Source of the DNA: Methylobacterium crusticola
GTDB taxonomy: Bacteria > Pseudomonadota > Alphaproteobacteria > Rhizobiales > Beijerinckiaceae
Direction of reading: 5' to 3'
DNA: 45,587 nt
Assembly (NCBI RefSeq): GCF_003574465.1
Contig: NZ_QOWC01000043.1
Span: 1 to 45,587 of the forward strand
Translations under genes and position numbers: made by a program
The notes under the pieces: model-generated
The model's database searches: none
What the model saw: the letters and a program-made list of their open reading frames with translations, nothing else
What the model was told of the DNA's origin: nothing
Shown: positions 38,388 through 45,383 of the stretch, piece by piece
How the letters are laid out: each line of letters opens with the position of its first letter
How positions within the stretch are numbered: the stretch's first letter is position 1

Positions 38388-38409
38388 GGCGCGGGTCCGG
38401 GACCGCGCC
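38388..38409. terminator. Convergent hairpin after the RidA-like gene and the binding-protein gene
   Basis: GGCGCGG (38388-38394) pairs with CCGCGCC (38403-38409) with an 8-base loop, ending at the base before the opposing stop codon (38410). No T-run; plausible bidirectional 3'-end stem. Confidence 0.4.
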
Positions 38410-39333
38410 TCACTCCTCGAGCCCGAGCACCTGGAAGCTCGTGCGCAGGTCCTCCGACATCGGCACGTTCAGCCGTTCGCCGTTGGGCAGGCGCTTCAGG
38501 AACCACTTCTCGTAGGTCCAGCGCAGCTCCCGGCTCTCGGCGAGGCGCCCGAAGGTGCCGGTCACCACGGCGGCGAGGTCCGGGTCGTCGCGCCGGAACA
38601 TGATGCCGTAGGGCTCGAACGAGAGCTTGTCGGGCAGGACCGTGTAGGCGGCGCCGTCCGCCCCGGCCCCGGCGATCAGCCCGTACAGCAGCACGTCGTC
38701 GAGCGCGAAGGCGTCGGCGCGGCCCTCGCGGACCATGGCGAACGACTCGGCGTGGTCGCGCCCGACGAGGATCTCGGACTGGATCTTCAGCCGGGCGAGG
38801 AGCGCGCGCAGCGCCCCCTCGTTGGTGGTGCCGGCCGTCACCACGACCTTCTTCCCCCCGAGGTCGCGGTAGGAAGCGAGGCCCGCGTTGCGCCGCACCA
38901 GGAGCTTCGTGGCGCTGATGAAGGTGACGGGCGAGAAGGCGACGCTGCGCCGCCGCTCGGCGTTCGCGGTGGTCGAGCCGCACTCGAGGTCGACCTTGCC
39001 GGAGGTCACGGCCGCGATGCGCGATTCCGAGGTGACGGGCTCGTACACGATCCGCAGGCCGTCCCGGCCGACCGCGCGGGCGATGTCGTCGACGATCTCC
39101 TGGCACAGGTCGATGGCGTAGCCGAGCGGCCGGGCCTGGCCCTCCTCCACGAACGAGAACGGCAGCGAGCTCGTGCGGTAGCCGATCGTGACGCTGCCGC
39201 GGGCCGCGATGCTCTGGAGCGTCCCGGTGAGCACCTCGACCGAAGCGGCCGGGGCGGCGGCGAGGACCAGCCCGGCGAGGGCGGCGGCGAGGCGGACCGC
39301 GGGCCGCCCGCGCAGGCGCGCAGGGCGGCGCAT
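38410..39333 (-). CDS. Amino-acid-type periplasmic binding protein (GltI-like)
   Basis: A 307-residue SBP-bac-3 family protein with a signal peptide (LAAALAGLVLAAAPAASVEV). The core motifs VTIGYRTSSLPFSFVEEGQA, YAIDLCQEIVDDIARAVG and DLECGSTTANAERR resemble GltI/AatJ glutamate-aspartate binding proteins. ATG 39333 shares its first base with the end of the upstream symporter's stop (TGATG), so translation is coupled. No ABC permease or ATPase is adjacent; instead it follows a secondary transporter. Confidence 0.9.
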   Translation of the reverse strand: MRRPARLRGRPAVRLAAALAGLVLAAAPAASVEVLTGTLQSIAARGSVTIGYRTSSLPFSFVEEGQARPLGYAIDLCQEIVDDIARAVGRDGLRIVYEPVTSESRIAAVTSGKVDLECGSTTANAERRRSVAFSPVTFISATKLLVRRNAGLASYRDLGGKKVVVTAGTTNEGALRALLARLKIQSEILVGRDHAESFAMVREGRADAFALDDVLLYGLIAGAGADGAAYTVLPDKLSFEPYGIMFRRDDPDLAAVVTGTFGRLAESRELRWTYEKWFLKRLPNGERLNVPMSEDLRTSFQVLGLEE

Positions 39334-40616
39334 CACTCGGCCGGTTCCGGCAGCGGGCTGACGTCGCGGTCGAGGCGCTGGTCGGTCATGGCGAGCTGCC
39401 CCTCCCACTTGGCGACCGCGACCGTGGCGACGCTGTTGCCGAGCACGTTCGTGGCCGAGCGGCCCATGTCCAGGAACTGGTCGATGCCGATGATGAGGAG
39501 GAGGCCCGCCTCCGGGATCTGGAAGGTCGAGAGCGTGGCCGAGATCACCACCAGCGAGGCCCGGGGCACGCCCGCCATGCCCTTCGAGGTCACCATCAGG
39601 AGGAGCAGCATGGTGAGCTGCTGGCCCAGGGTGAGCGGGATGTTGTAGGCCTGGGCGATGAACATCACCGCGAAGGTGCAGTACATCATCGAGCCGTCGA
39701 GGTTGAACGAGTAGCCCATCGGCAGCACGAAGCTGGTGATCCGGTTCGGCACGCCGAAGCGCTCGAGGTTCGAGAGCGTCTTCGGGTAGGCGGCCTCGCT
39801 CGAGGCGGTGGAGAAGGCGAGGACGAAGGGCTCCTTGATCAGGTCGAGCAGGCGCCGGATGGCCGTCGAGCCGACGAGCAGGTAGCCGGCCAGCACCAGG
39901 AGGCACCACAGCACCGCCAGGCTCAGGTAGAACTCGAGCATGAACTTGCCGTACGTCACCAGCACGCCGAGGCCCTGCGTGGTGATGGTGGCCGCGATGG
40001 CGGCGAACACCGCCACGGGGGCAAACATCATGACGTAGCCGGTGATCTTCAGCATCACGTCGGCGAGGCCCTCGATGCCGGCCGCGAGGGCGTGCCCCCT
40101 CTCGCCGAGAGCCGCGAGCGCGACGCCGAAGAACACCGAGAACACCACGATCTGCAGGATCTCGTTCGTGGCCATCGCCTCGACGGCGCTCTTGGGGACG
40201 AGGTGGGTGACGAACTCCTTGAGCGAGAGCGAGGCGGCCTTGAGCCCGGTGCCGGCGCCGGCCTCCGGCAGCGGCAGGTTGAGGGCGTCGCCCGGGCGCA
40301 GCAGGTTGACCATCACGAGGCCGAGCAGCAGCGAGCACAGCGAGGCGCCGACGAACCAGAGCAGCGCCTTGCCGCCGACCCGCCCGACCGAGGCCGTGTC
40401 GCCCATGTGGGCGATGCCCACCACCAGCGTCGAGAACACCAGGGGGGCGATGATCATCTTGATCAGGCGCAGGAAGATGTCGCTGATGAGCGAGATGTAG
40501 CCCGAGATCTCCTTGGCGGTCTGCGGGTCAGGCCAGGTGATGCTGCACAAGTAGCCGACCACGATGCCGAGCAACATGCCGATGAAGATGAGCGTGGTCA
40601 GCCGGGAGGATCGCAT
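39333..40616 (-). CDS. Dicarboxylate/amino acid:cation symporter (DctA/GltP family)
   Basis: A 427-residue inner-membrane transporter of the DAACS family that imports C4-dicarboxylates or glutamate/aspartate with protons or Na+. Family hallmarks are the serine-rich hairpin AFSTASSEAAYPKTL, the helix-7 motif SFNLDGSMMY (equivalent of NMDGT) and the helix-8 DQFLDMGRSATNVLGN. About eight helices plus re-entrant hairpins are predicted. AGGAGAGG lies 5 bases before ATG 40616, a strong site. Substrate cannot be settled between dicarboxylates and acidic amino acids; the coupled GltI-like protein suggests the latter. Confidence 0.93.
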   Translation of the reverse strand: MRSSRLTTLIFIGMLLGIVVGYLCSITWPDPQTAKEISGYISLISDIFLRLIKMIIAPLVFSTLVVGIAHMGDTASVGRVGGKALLWFVGASLCSLLLGLVMVNLLRPGDALNLPLPEAGAGTGLKAASLSLKEFVTHLVPKSAVEAMATNEILQIVVFSVFFGVALAALGERGHALAAGIEGLADVMLKITGYVMMFAPVAVFAAIAATITTQGLGVLVTYGKFMLEFYLSLAVLWCLLVLAGYLLVGSTAIRRLLDLIKEPFVLAFSTASSEAAYPKTLSNLERFGVPNRITSFVLPMGYSFNLDGSMMYCTFAVMFIAQAYNIPLTLGQQLTMLLLLMVTSKGMAGVPRASLVVISATLSTFQIPEAGLLLIIGIDQFLDMGRSATNVLGNSVATVAVAKWEGQLAMTDQRLDRDVSPLPEPAE

Positions 40617-40818
40617 CGTTGCCTCTCCTGGCCGAGTTCTTCCGGGTTCGCGTCGCTCGGCCTGCGCCGGAAGTGAAGCACGAAACAGGCCACGTGCAAA
40701 TTGCTTTGACGGCTACTCGGCGGCGGGCGGCAGGCCCGCGGGCTGCCCTCTGCCCGGCCGCGGGCGCGCCGCCGGCGGGGCGGGGCGGATCGGTCGGGAC
40801 GGGAACCGGGACGGGCGC

Positions 40819-41247
40819 TCAGCCGGCGCTCGCGTCTCCCACCGGCGAGCGGTCGGAATGGAGGCCCGCCGCCTGCTCGACCAGGGTCAGGATGTCGAGG
40901 GCGCGCCAGGGCTTGGGGATGAAGGTCGCCGACACCCGCAGGTCGCTCGGCTGGTCGCCCGCGTCGCCCGAGGTGAGCAGCACGTGGACCCGGGGCCAGG
41001 TGACGCCGATGATCCGGGCGAGCTCGAAGCCGCCGATCTGGCCGGGCGTGCGGACGTCGGAGAACACCACGCTCACCTCGTCCCCGCGCTCGCGCAGGAT
41101 CGCCAGGGCCTTCTCGGCGGTCTCGGCCTCGATGACGCGAAAGCCCGTCTCCTCGAGGAGCGTGGCCGCGAGGAAGCGCTCCTCCGGTTCGTCCTCGACG
41201 ACCAGGATGACGGGCTGGGTCTTCGCGGCGGCGCCGGGTGCGGTCAT
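40819..41247 (-). CDS. Receiver-domain-only response regulator
   Basis: A 142-residue CheY-like receiver without an output domain. The acidic pocket is VVEDEPEE (E18, D19), the phosphorylation site is D64 in VVFSDVRTPG, then LLTSGDAG and the conserved lysine in FIPKPWRAL. Single-domain receivers relay phosphate within phosphorelays or allosterically control kinases. No histidine kinase is adjacent. ATG 41247 has only a weak ribosome site. The 121-base upstream gap carries a TTGACA (minus strand) that may be a -35 element without a clear -10. Confidence 0.88.
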   Translation of the reverse strand: MTAPGAAAKTQPVILVVEDEPEERFLAATLLEETGFRVIEAETAEKALAILRERGDEVSVVFSDVRTPGQIGGFELARIIGVTWPRVHVLLTSGDAGDQPSDLRVSATFIPKPWRALDILTLVEQAAGLHSDRSPVGDASAG

Positions 41248-41368
41248 GAGCAGGGAACGAACGGCCAGTCTACTGGTTGCATAGCTCCGCACCGTTCTGT
41301 CAATGCGCTCACGAAAGCTTGTCGCTGTGTGGCATCGCGGCAACGCCGCGACGCCGTGGGACCGCCGC

Positions 41369-42280
41369 TCAGGCGACGCCGTACTTCCGGAACCAGGCCA
41401 GCATGCGCGACCAGCCCTCGTCGGCCGCGGCCTTCCGGTAGCTCGGGCGGTAATCGGCGTGGAAGCCGTGGGGCGCGTCGGGGAAGACCTCGAGCTCCAT
41501 CGTCCTGCCGGCGGCGCGGGCCGCGTCGCGGGCCTTCTCGACGTCGGCGACCGGGATGCCCGTGTCGGCGCCGCCGTAGAGGCCGAGCACCGGGGCGCGG
41601 ATCTCGGCGGCGAGGTCGCCGGCGGTCTTCGGCTGGATCGGCGTGCGGGCGCCCCCGACGGGGCCATACCAGGCGACCCCGGCCTTCAGGCTGGCGCTGT
41701 GGGCCGCGTAGAGCCAGACCGTGCGCCCGCCCCGGCACCAGCCGGTGATGCCGAGCCGGCCCGAATCGCCCTTGGCCTCGGCCGCCGCCCAGGCGGCGGC
41801 GGCGTCGAGGTCGCCGAGCACCTGGGCGTCGGGCGTCTTCGACACCACCTCGCGCACGATGGTCTGCGCGTCGGTCATCGTGGAGACGTCGCCCTGTCGG
41901 GCGAACAACTCCGGGGCCACCGCGGTGTACCCGGCCTTCGCCAAGCGCCGGCAGATGTCCTTGATGTACTCGTGGACCCCGAAGATCTCCTCGACCACGA
42001 GGACGATCGGGAACGGGCCGGGGCCGCTCGGCATCGCCCGGTAGGCCGGCATCGGCCCGTCGCCGACCGGGATGCGCACCTCGCCGGCCTCGATCCCGGT
42101 CTCGTCGGTGTGGATGACCTGCGCCTCGACCCGGGTGGTCGCGAGGGTCAGGCCGCTCATCAGCCCGGTCATCACGAAGCCGCGCCGCGAGAACGGCGGC
42201 GTCACCAGCCCGTCGAGGCCCTGGAGGTCGCGGGTCCCGCCGGTCTCCGGCTCGCTCGTCGCCCCATCGCTCGTCACCAT
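41369..42280 (-). CDS. Dienelactone hydrolase family protein, possibly Tat-exported
   Basis: A 303-residue alpha/beta hydrolase. The N-terminus carries a twin-arginine-like motif (SRRGFVMTGL) followed by a hydrophobic stretch, suggesting Tat export. The DLH family core has VVEEIFGVHEYIKDI, the nucleophile cysteine in GWCRGGRTVWLY, aspartate in GLYGGADTGIP and histidine in DAPHGFHADYRPSYR, giving the Cys-Asp-His triad. Members hydrolyse dienelactones or other esters; the natural substrate here is unknown. ATG 42280 gives a 30-residue lead before the twin arginines, so a later start is possible. Confidence 0.88.
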   Translation of the reverse strand: MVTSDGATSEPETGGTRDLQGLDGLVTPPFSRRGFVMTGLMSGLTLATTRVEAQVIHTDETGIEAGEVRIPVGDGPMPAYRAMPSGPGPFPIVLVVEEIFGVHEYIKDICRRLAKAGYTAVAPELFARQGDVSTMTDAQTIVREVVSKTPDAQVLGDLDAAAAWAAAEAKGDSGRLGITGWCRGGRTVWLYAAHSASLKAGVAWYGPVGGARTPIQPKTAGDLAAEIRAPVLGLYGGADTGIPVADVEKARDAARAAGRTMELEVFPDAPHGFHADYRPSYRKAAADEGWSRMLAWFRKYGVA

Positions 42281-42486
42281 CCGCGGCTCCTCCCCTGTGC
42301 GATCGCCCGGGCCGCCTCGCGGCCGGCCTCTCGGGCGGGCGCCATCATGCGGGTGCGGCGGCGGCGGGCAAGGTGCGACGCGCCACTTTCGCGATCACGA
42401 TTCAGGCGGGTGCCGGCGCGCGGCCTGGCCGGCGGCCCGCTTCGCGCGGACCGCCCGCCGGCGCCGGCCGGCCCGACCCCGGCGCG

Positions 42487-43311
42487 TCAGGCCACCGCCG
42501 CGGCCTTGCGCGCCTTGCCGGCGTTCCGGGCCGGCCAGCCGAGGCTGACGAGCCGGGCCTTGGCGTGCTCGCGCACCTCGTCGCGCAGGCCGGGCGCCAT
42601 GGCGGCCAGCATGCGCTGGGTGTCGGGGTCGAGCATCAGGTCGGTGACCGCGTTGATGGTCGCCGCCGCGTCGATCCGGGCCGTGAGGTCGGCCTCCGCG
42701 GAGGCGCTCACCTCCCGGGCCGCCGTCTCGTCCTCGGGCACCCCCTCGTCGGCCGCCAGGGCCTCGGCCGGAGCGGCCCGGACCGCCCGCGACTCGGCCG
42801 AGGCGGTCCTCGGGGCAGCTTGCACCGGGGCGGCCTGGGCCGGTGCGACTTGCGCCGGTGCGGCCTGGGCCGCCGCGGCCTGGGCCGCCGCGAGGTCGGG
42901 CCGGCTGGCCTTGAACTCGTCCGCCTCGTCCTCGGAGTAGAGCAGGCCGTGCAGGCCGGCGAGCTTGAGGATGACCCGGTCCTTGGCGCGCTTCTCCGCC
43001 ATGGCGAAGACGTAGGCCGCCTGGCGGCCGGAGACGCGGTAGTTCACGCCGATGAGCGCCTCGCCGATCGACCACTCGGTGCGGTCGCCGTTGGCGCCCG
43101 GCATGTGCCCGGTGACGAGGATCACGGCCTCGTCCCGCTCGGCCCGGACGATCACCGGCGCGTCGAAGCGGATGCGGGCCTGCACGGCGATGCGCTCGAG
43201 CGCCTTGTGGTAGATCACGGCGGTGCCCTGCACCCGCCAGACGTTGCCGGCGAGCGGCTCGCCGTAGGTCGCCAGGATGTCGGCGATCTGCTTGTCCGTC
43301 GTTGCGCTCAT
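42487..43311 (-). CDS. Candidate Rad52/Erf-like ssDNA-annealing protein with AQAAP repeat linker
   Basis: A 274-residue protein. The N-terminal domain (about 1-135) shows KQIADILATYGEPLAGNVW, TAVIYHKALERIAVQARI, EWSIGEALIGVNYRVSGR and YVFAMAEKRAKDRVILKLAG. This layout, a beta sheet ending in an A-KRA-R helix, resembles phage-type recombination proteins of the Rad52/Erf superfamily that anneal single strands; the match is from memory of motifs, not an alignment. A low-complexity linker of AQAAP-type pentapeptides (DNA 42811-42885) follows, then a helical C-terminal domain. AGGTGAGAT lies about 9 bases before ATG 43311. The neighbours look like recombination proteins. Confidence 0.6.
   Translation of the reverse strand: MSATTDKQIADILATYGEPLAGNVWRVQGTAVIYHKALERIAVQARIRFDAPVIVRAERDEAVILVTGHMPGANGDRTEWSIGEALIGVNYRVSGRQAAYVFAMAEKRAKDRVILKLAGLHGLLYSEDEADEFKASRPDLAAAQAAAAQAAPAQVAPAQAAPVQAAPRTASAESRAVRAAPAEALAADEGVPEDETAAREVSASAEADLTARIDAAATINAVTDLMLDPDTQRMLAAMAPGLRDEVREHAKARLVSLGWPARNAGKARKAAAVA
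42811..42885 (-). repeat. Five tandem 15-bp units encoding AQAAP-type pentapeptides
   Basis: Units begin at 42811, 42826, 42841, 42856 and 42871; the plus-strand consensus is CGGTGCGGCCTGGGC. They encode AQAAP, AQVAP or VQAAP on the minus strand and form the linker of the Rad52-like protein. In-frame unit length means copy-number change would keep the reading frame. Confidence 0.75.
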
Positions 43312-43670
43312 GCGATCGATCTCACCTGCTGGAAGCGGCATCCGGACGGGTCGTGAGCGTCCGGCTCCGCACCCGTTCCGTGTACCATGCAAGATGGTGA
43401 TGGGCGAGGATTTTTGCCAGATTTGCGAGGCTCGAAATCCCGTTCCGGAGCGATGATTTTGTCGCATCCGGGCCGTGCTGCAGGATGCCGTGCGAACAGC
43501 CGAGGATCAGCACGGCCGCGCTTGAGCCCGGCGGATTTGCGGCGCATTGACCGGCTCGGATATGTTCGCTAATCGTTCTTGTCGCTTGGCGCGATGATGA
43601 CTTCGATCCTGAGCCCGTGCCGCCGGCACTGCCGCGTCCGGCCCGATCTCGCCGTGAGTTCCGCCCGTCC
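43312..43670. other. Divergent promoter region between the Rad52-like and TnsA-like genes
   Basis: A 359-base gap with AT-richer stretches, for example GGATTTTTGCCAGATTTG near 43412. Apart from the candidate SOS promoter at 43547-43578 no further element is clear; two CCGTTCC copies (about 43374 and 43440) are noted. No supported gene is present. Confidence 0.5.
43547..43578 (+). promoter_or_regulatory. Candidate promoter with an alphaproteobacterial LexA (SOS) box
   Basis: GTTC-GCTAATC-GTTC at 43564-43578 fits exactly the GTTCN7GTTC direct-repeat LexA box of alphaproteobacteria. A TTGACC at 43547-43552 and a GCTAAT at 43568-43573 (15-base spacing) could be the -35 and -10; the -10 lies inside the box, as expected for repression. 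The next gene starts at 43671. By chance this pattern would be expected about once per window or less, so it is suggestive, not decisive. Confidence 0.5.
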
Positions 43671-44348
43671 ATGAGCACGCATGCCCTGTTCGATCCGTCC
43701 TCCCTCGCGGAGCGCCCCGGCCGGCGCCGCGACGCGGTCCGCGGCGCCGGCCGGCGCGGCGTCGGCGTGGCGCTCGCGGTGCCCCGCGTCGCCCTCGTGG
43801 CGGATTTCCTGGCGATCGCGGCCCTCGATCCCGCGGTGGAGCGCCTGCGCGCCTCGCCGCCCCCCGTGCGCCTGTGCCTCGGCGACACGGTCGTGACCCA
43901 CGCGGCCGATTTCGAGCAGACCCGCACGGACGAGACCGGCCTCCTCGTCGACGTCGTGGCGGAGGCGGATCTCGGGCGCCATCCGTTCCGCACCGCCTAC
44001 GTGGCGGGGGAGCCGGTCCTGGCCGAGGACGGCCGCCGCTTCGTCATCGAGAGCGCCGCGACGCTCCGGGCCGAGCCCCGGATCTCGACCGTGCGCCTCG
44101 TGATGGCCTGCCGCCGCACCTACGTGTCGGCGGGCGACCGGGTCCGCATCCTGCACCACCTCGACGAGTGCGGCACCGGCCGCCTCGTCGAGTGCGCCGC
44201 CATGGTGCAGAACGCCCAGGACGGCGTCGCGGCGGTGCTGGCGCTGGCGGTGGAGGGGCTGGTCGCGGTCGACGTCAGCCGCCCGATCCTGCCGGAGACG
44301 CCGGTGCGGCGCCGCCCCCTGCCCTACCCGGATCCCTTCGGGTTCTAG
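43671..44348 (+). CDS. TnsA-like protein: degenerate PD-(D/E)XK domain plus winged helix
   Basis: A 225-residue protein. The N-terminal part (about 40-150) has the order FLAIAALDPAVERLRASPPP, then HAADFEQTR and LLVDVV, resembling TnsA-type PD-(D/E)XK nucleases (PDF...EVK), but the motif reads AAD(80)F and VDVV(93-96), so the catalytic lysine is missing. The C-terminal part (155-210) looks like a winged helix (GDRVRILHHLDECGTGRLVE, VLALAVEGLVAVDVSRPI). ATG 43671 is used; an in-frame GTG 43617 is possible. A candidate SOS box lies 93 bases upstream. Fold assignment is my own pattern match and is moderately uncertain. Confidence 0.6.
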   Translation: MSTHALFDPSSLAERPGRRRDAVRGAGRRGVGVALAVPRVALVADFLAIAALDPAVERLRASPPPVRLCLGDTVVTHAADFEQTRTDETGLLVDVVAEADLGRHPFRTAYVAGEPVLAEDGRRFVIESAATLRAEPRISTVRLVMACRRTYVSAGDRVRILHHLDECGTGRLVECAAMVQNAQDGVAAVLALAVEGLVAVDVSRPILPETPVRRRPLPYPDPFGF

Positions 44349-44383
44349 AGCCGCGCCCGGTCCGGGTGGAGCGGCCGCGGCTC
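44348..44383. terminator. Convergent hairpin overlapping both stop codons
   Basis: GAGCCGCG (44348-44355) pairs with CGCGGCTC (44376-44383), and CCCGG/CCGGG (44356-44366) forms an inner short stem. It bridges the stops of the TnsA-like gene (44348) and the metallophosphoesterase gene (44382). No T-run. Confidence 0.4.
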
Positions 44384-45383
44384 ACGCCCCGCGCCGCGCC
44401 ACCGCGCCCGCCACGAGGGCGCGGACCGCCGCCCGCACCGGCTCGGGGGTCTCGTCGCGGGCGAACTTGGCCTCGATCTCCTCGCGGATCAGGGCGCCGT
44501 CGTCGCTGCGGCCGAGGTCGGTCGTGGCCTCGGCGCGCAGCAGCGACACGAAGGCGCTCTCCACGGGGCCGGCCGGCGCCGGATCGGCGGCGGGCGCCAC
44601 CTGCCGGCCGGTGAGGTCGAACACGTCGGCCGCGTGGGGCAGCGTCTCGGGCGCGAGCGCGAGGTCCCCGGACAGGATCCAGGCGGCGGGCTCGTGGGCG
44701 ATCAGGTCCACGGAGGCCCGGGTGATGTTGCCCGGGTTGAACCAGACCGTGCCGCCCACGCTCACCGGCTGGTGCCGGCGGTGGACGTGGCCGTTGACCG
44801 CGAGCGCGCAGCCGAGGATCGGCGCGGGCGGCACCGCCCCCGGGTAGCCGCCCGCGAAGGCGAGGTCGTGGTGGGTGAGCCAGACCGTGCAGTCGACGCC
44901 GCCGAGGCACCCCCGCACGTCGTCCGGGATAACCTGCCCGTAGGGCGTCGCCCCGAGGCCGATGCGCTCCGACCCGACCGCGTAGCGGGCGGCGGGGCCC
45001 GATTCGGCCACGACGTCGAGGACGTCGCTCACGGCGAGCATCGCCAGGCTGTCGCCGTCCGAGAGGCGGGTGTGGCGGATGTCGTGGTTGCCGACGTTGG
45101 CGAGGGGCCGGTGCCGGAACGCCTTGAGGATGCGGATCAGGCGCGACTTCAGGCTCTCGTCGGGCTCGACCGGGTGCTCGAACAGGTCGCCGAGGAGCAC
45201 CGGGGCGAGGTCGCGGGCGTTGGCGAGGGCCACGCAATGCGCGAGCTTCGCCAGCACGGGTCCGGGCCAGTCCCGGTCCTTGCGCCGGCCGGGCCGCCGC
45301 GACGAGACGTGGGGGTCGCCGATCAGCAGGAGCCCGCCGCAGCGCAAGGGGGCGGCCTCGAGCCGCTCGCGCCCGAGGATCAC
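44382..45383 (-). CDS. SbcD/Mre11-like metallophosphoesterase
   Basis: A 333-residue calcineurin-like phosphoesterase with all five metal motifs: GDPHVSSR (D23, H25), LLGDLFEH (D66), NVGNHDIRH (N99, H100), THHDLAF (H170) and NGHVHRRH (H198 region). The order and the following C-terminal domain suggest a SbcD/Mre11-type nuclease with capping domain, although a phage-type phosphatase is possible. GTG 45383 overlaps the upstream gene's stop (GTGA), so it is coupled to the CxxC-containing protein, a likely SbcC-like partner. Convergent with the TnsA-like gene. Confidence 0.82.
   Translation of the reverse strand: MILGRERLEAAPLRCGGLLLIGDPHVSSRRPGRRKDRDWPGPVLAKLAHCVALANARDLAPVLLGDLFEHPVEPDESLKSRLIRILKAFRHRPLANVGNHDIRHTRLSDGDSLAMLAVSDVLDVVAESGPAARYAVGSERIGLGATPYGQVIPDDVRGCLGGVDCTVWLTHHDLAFAGGYPGAVPPAPILGCALAVNGHVHRRHQPVSVGGTVWFNPGNITRASVDLIAHEPAAWILSGDLALAPETLPHAADVFDLTGRQVAPAADPAPAGPVESAFVSLLRAEATTDLGRSDDGALIREEIEAKFARDETPEPVRAAVRALVAGAVARRGA

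Noticed and set aside
40617..40818. A sigma-54 promoter for the DctA-type gene
   Set aside because: A GG...GC-like pair near 40688-40706 has the wrong spacing (13 instead of 10 bases) and is on the plus strand.
44382..45383. Diadenosine tetraphosphatase or general phosphatase
   Set aside because: Not excluded, but overlap with a CxxC-containing partner and the nearby annealase-like gene favour an SbcD-like role.
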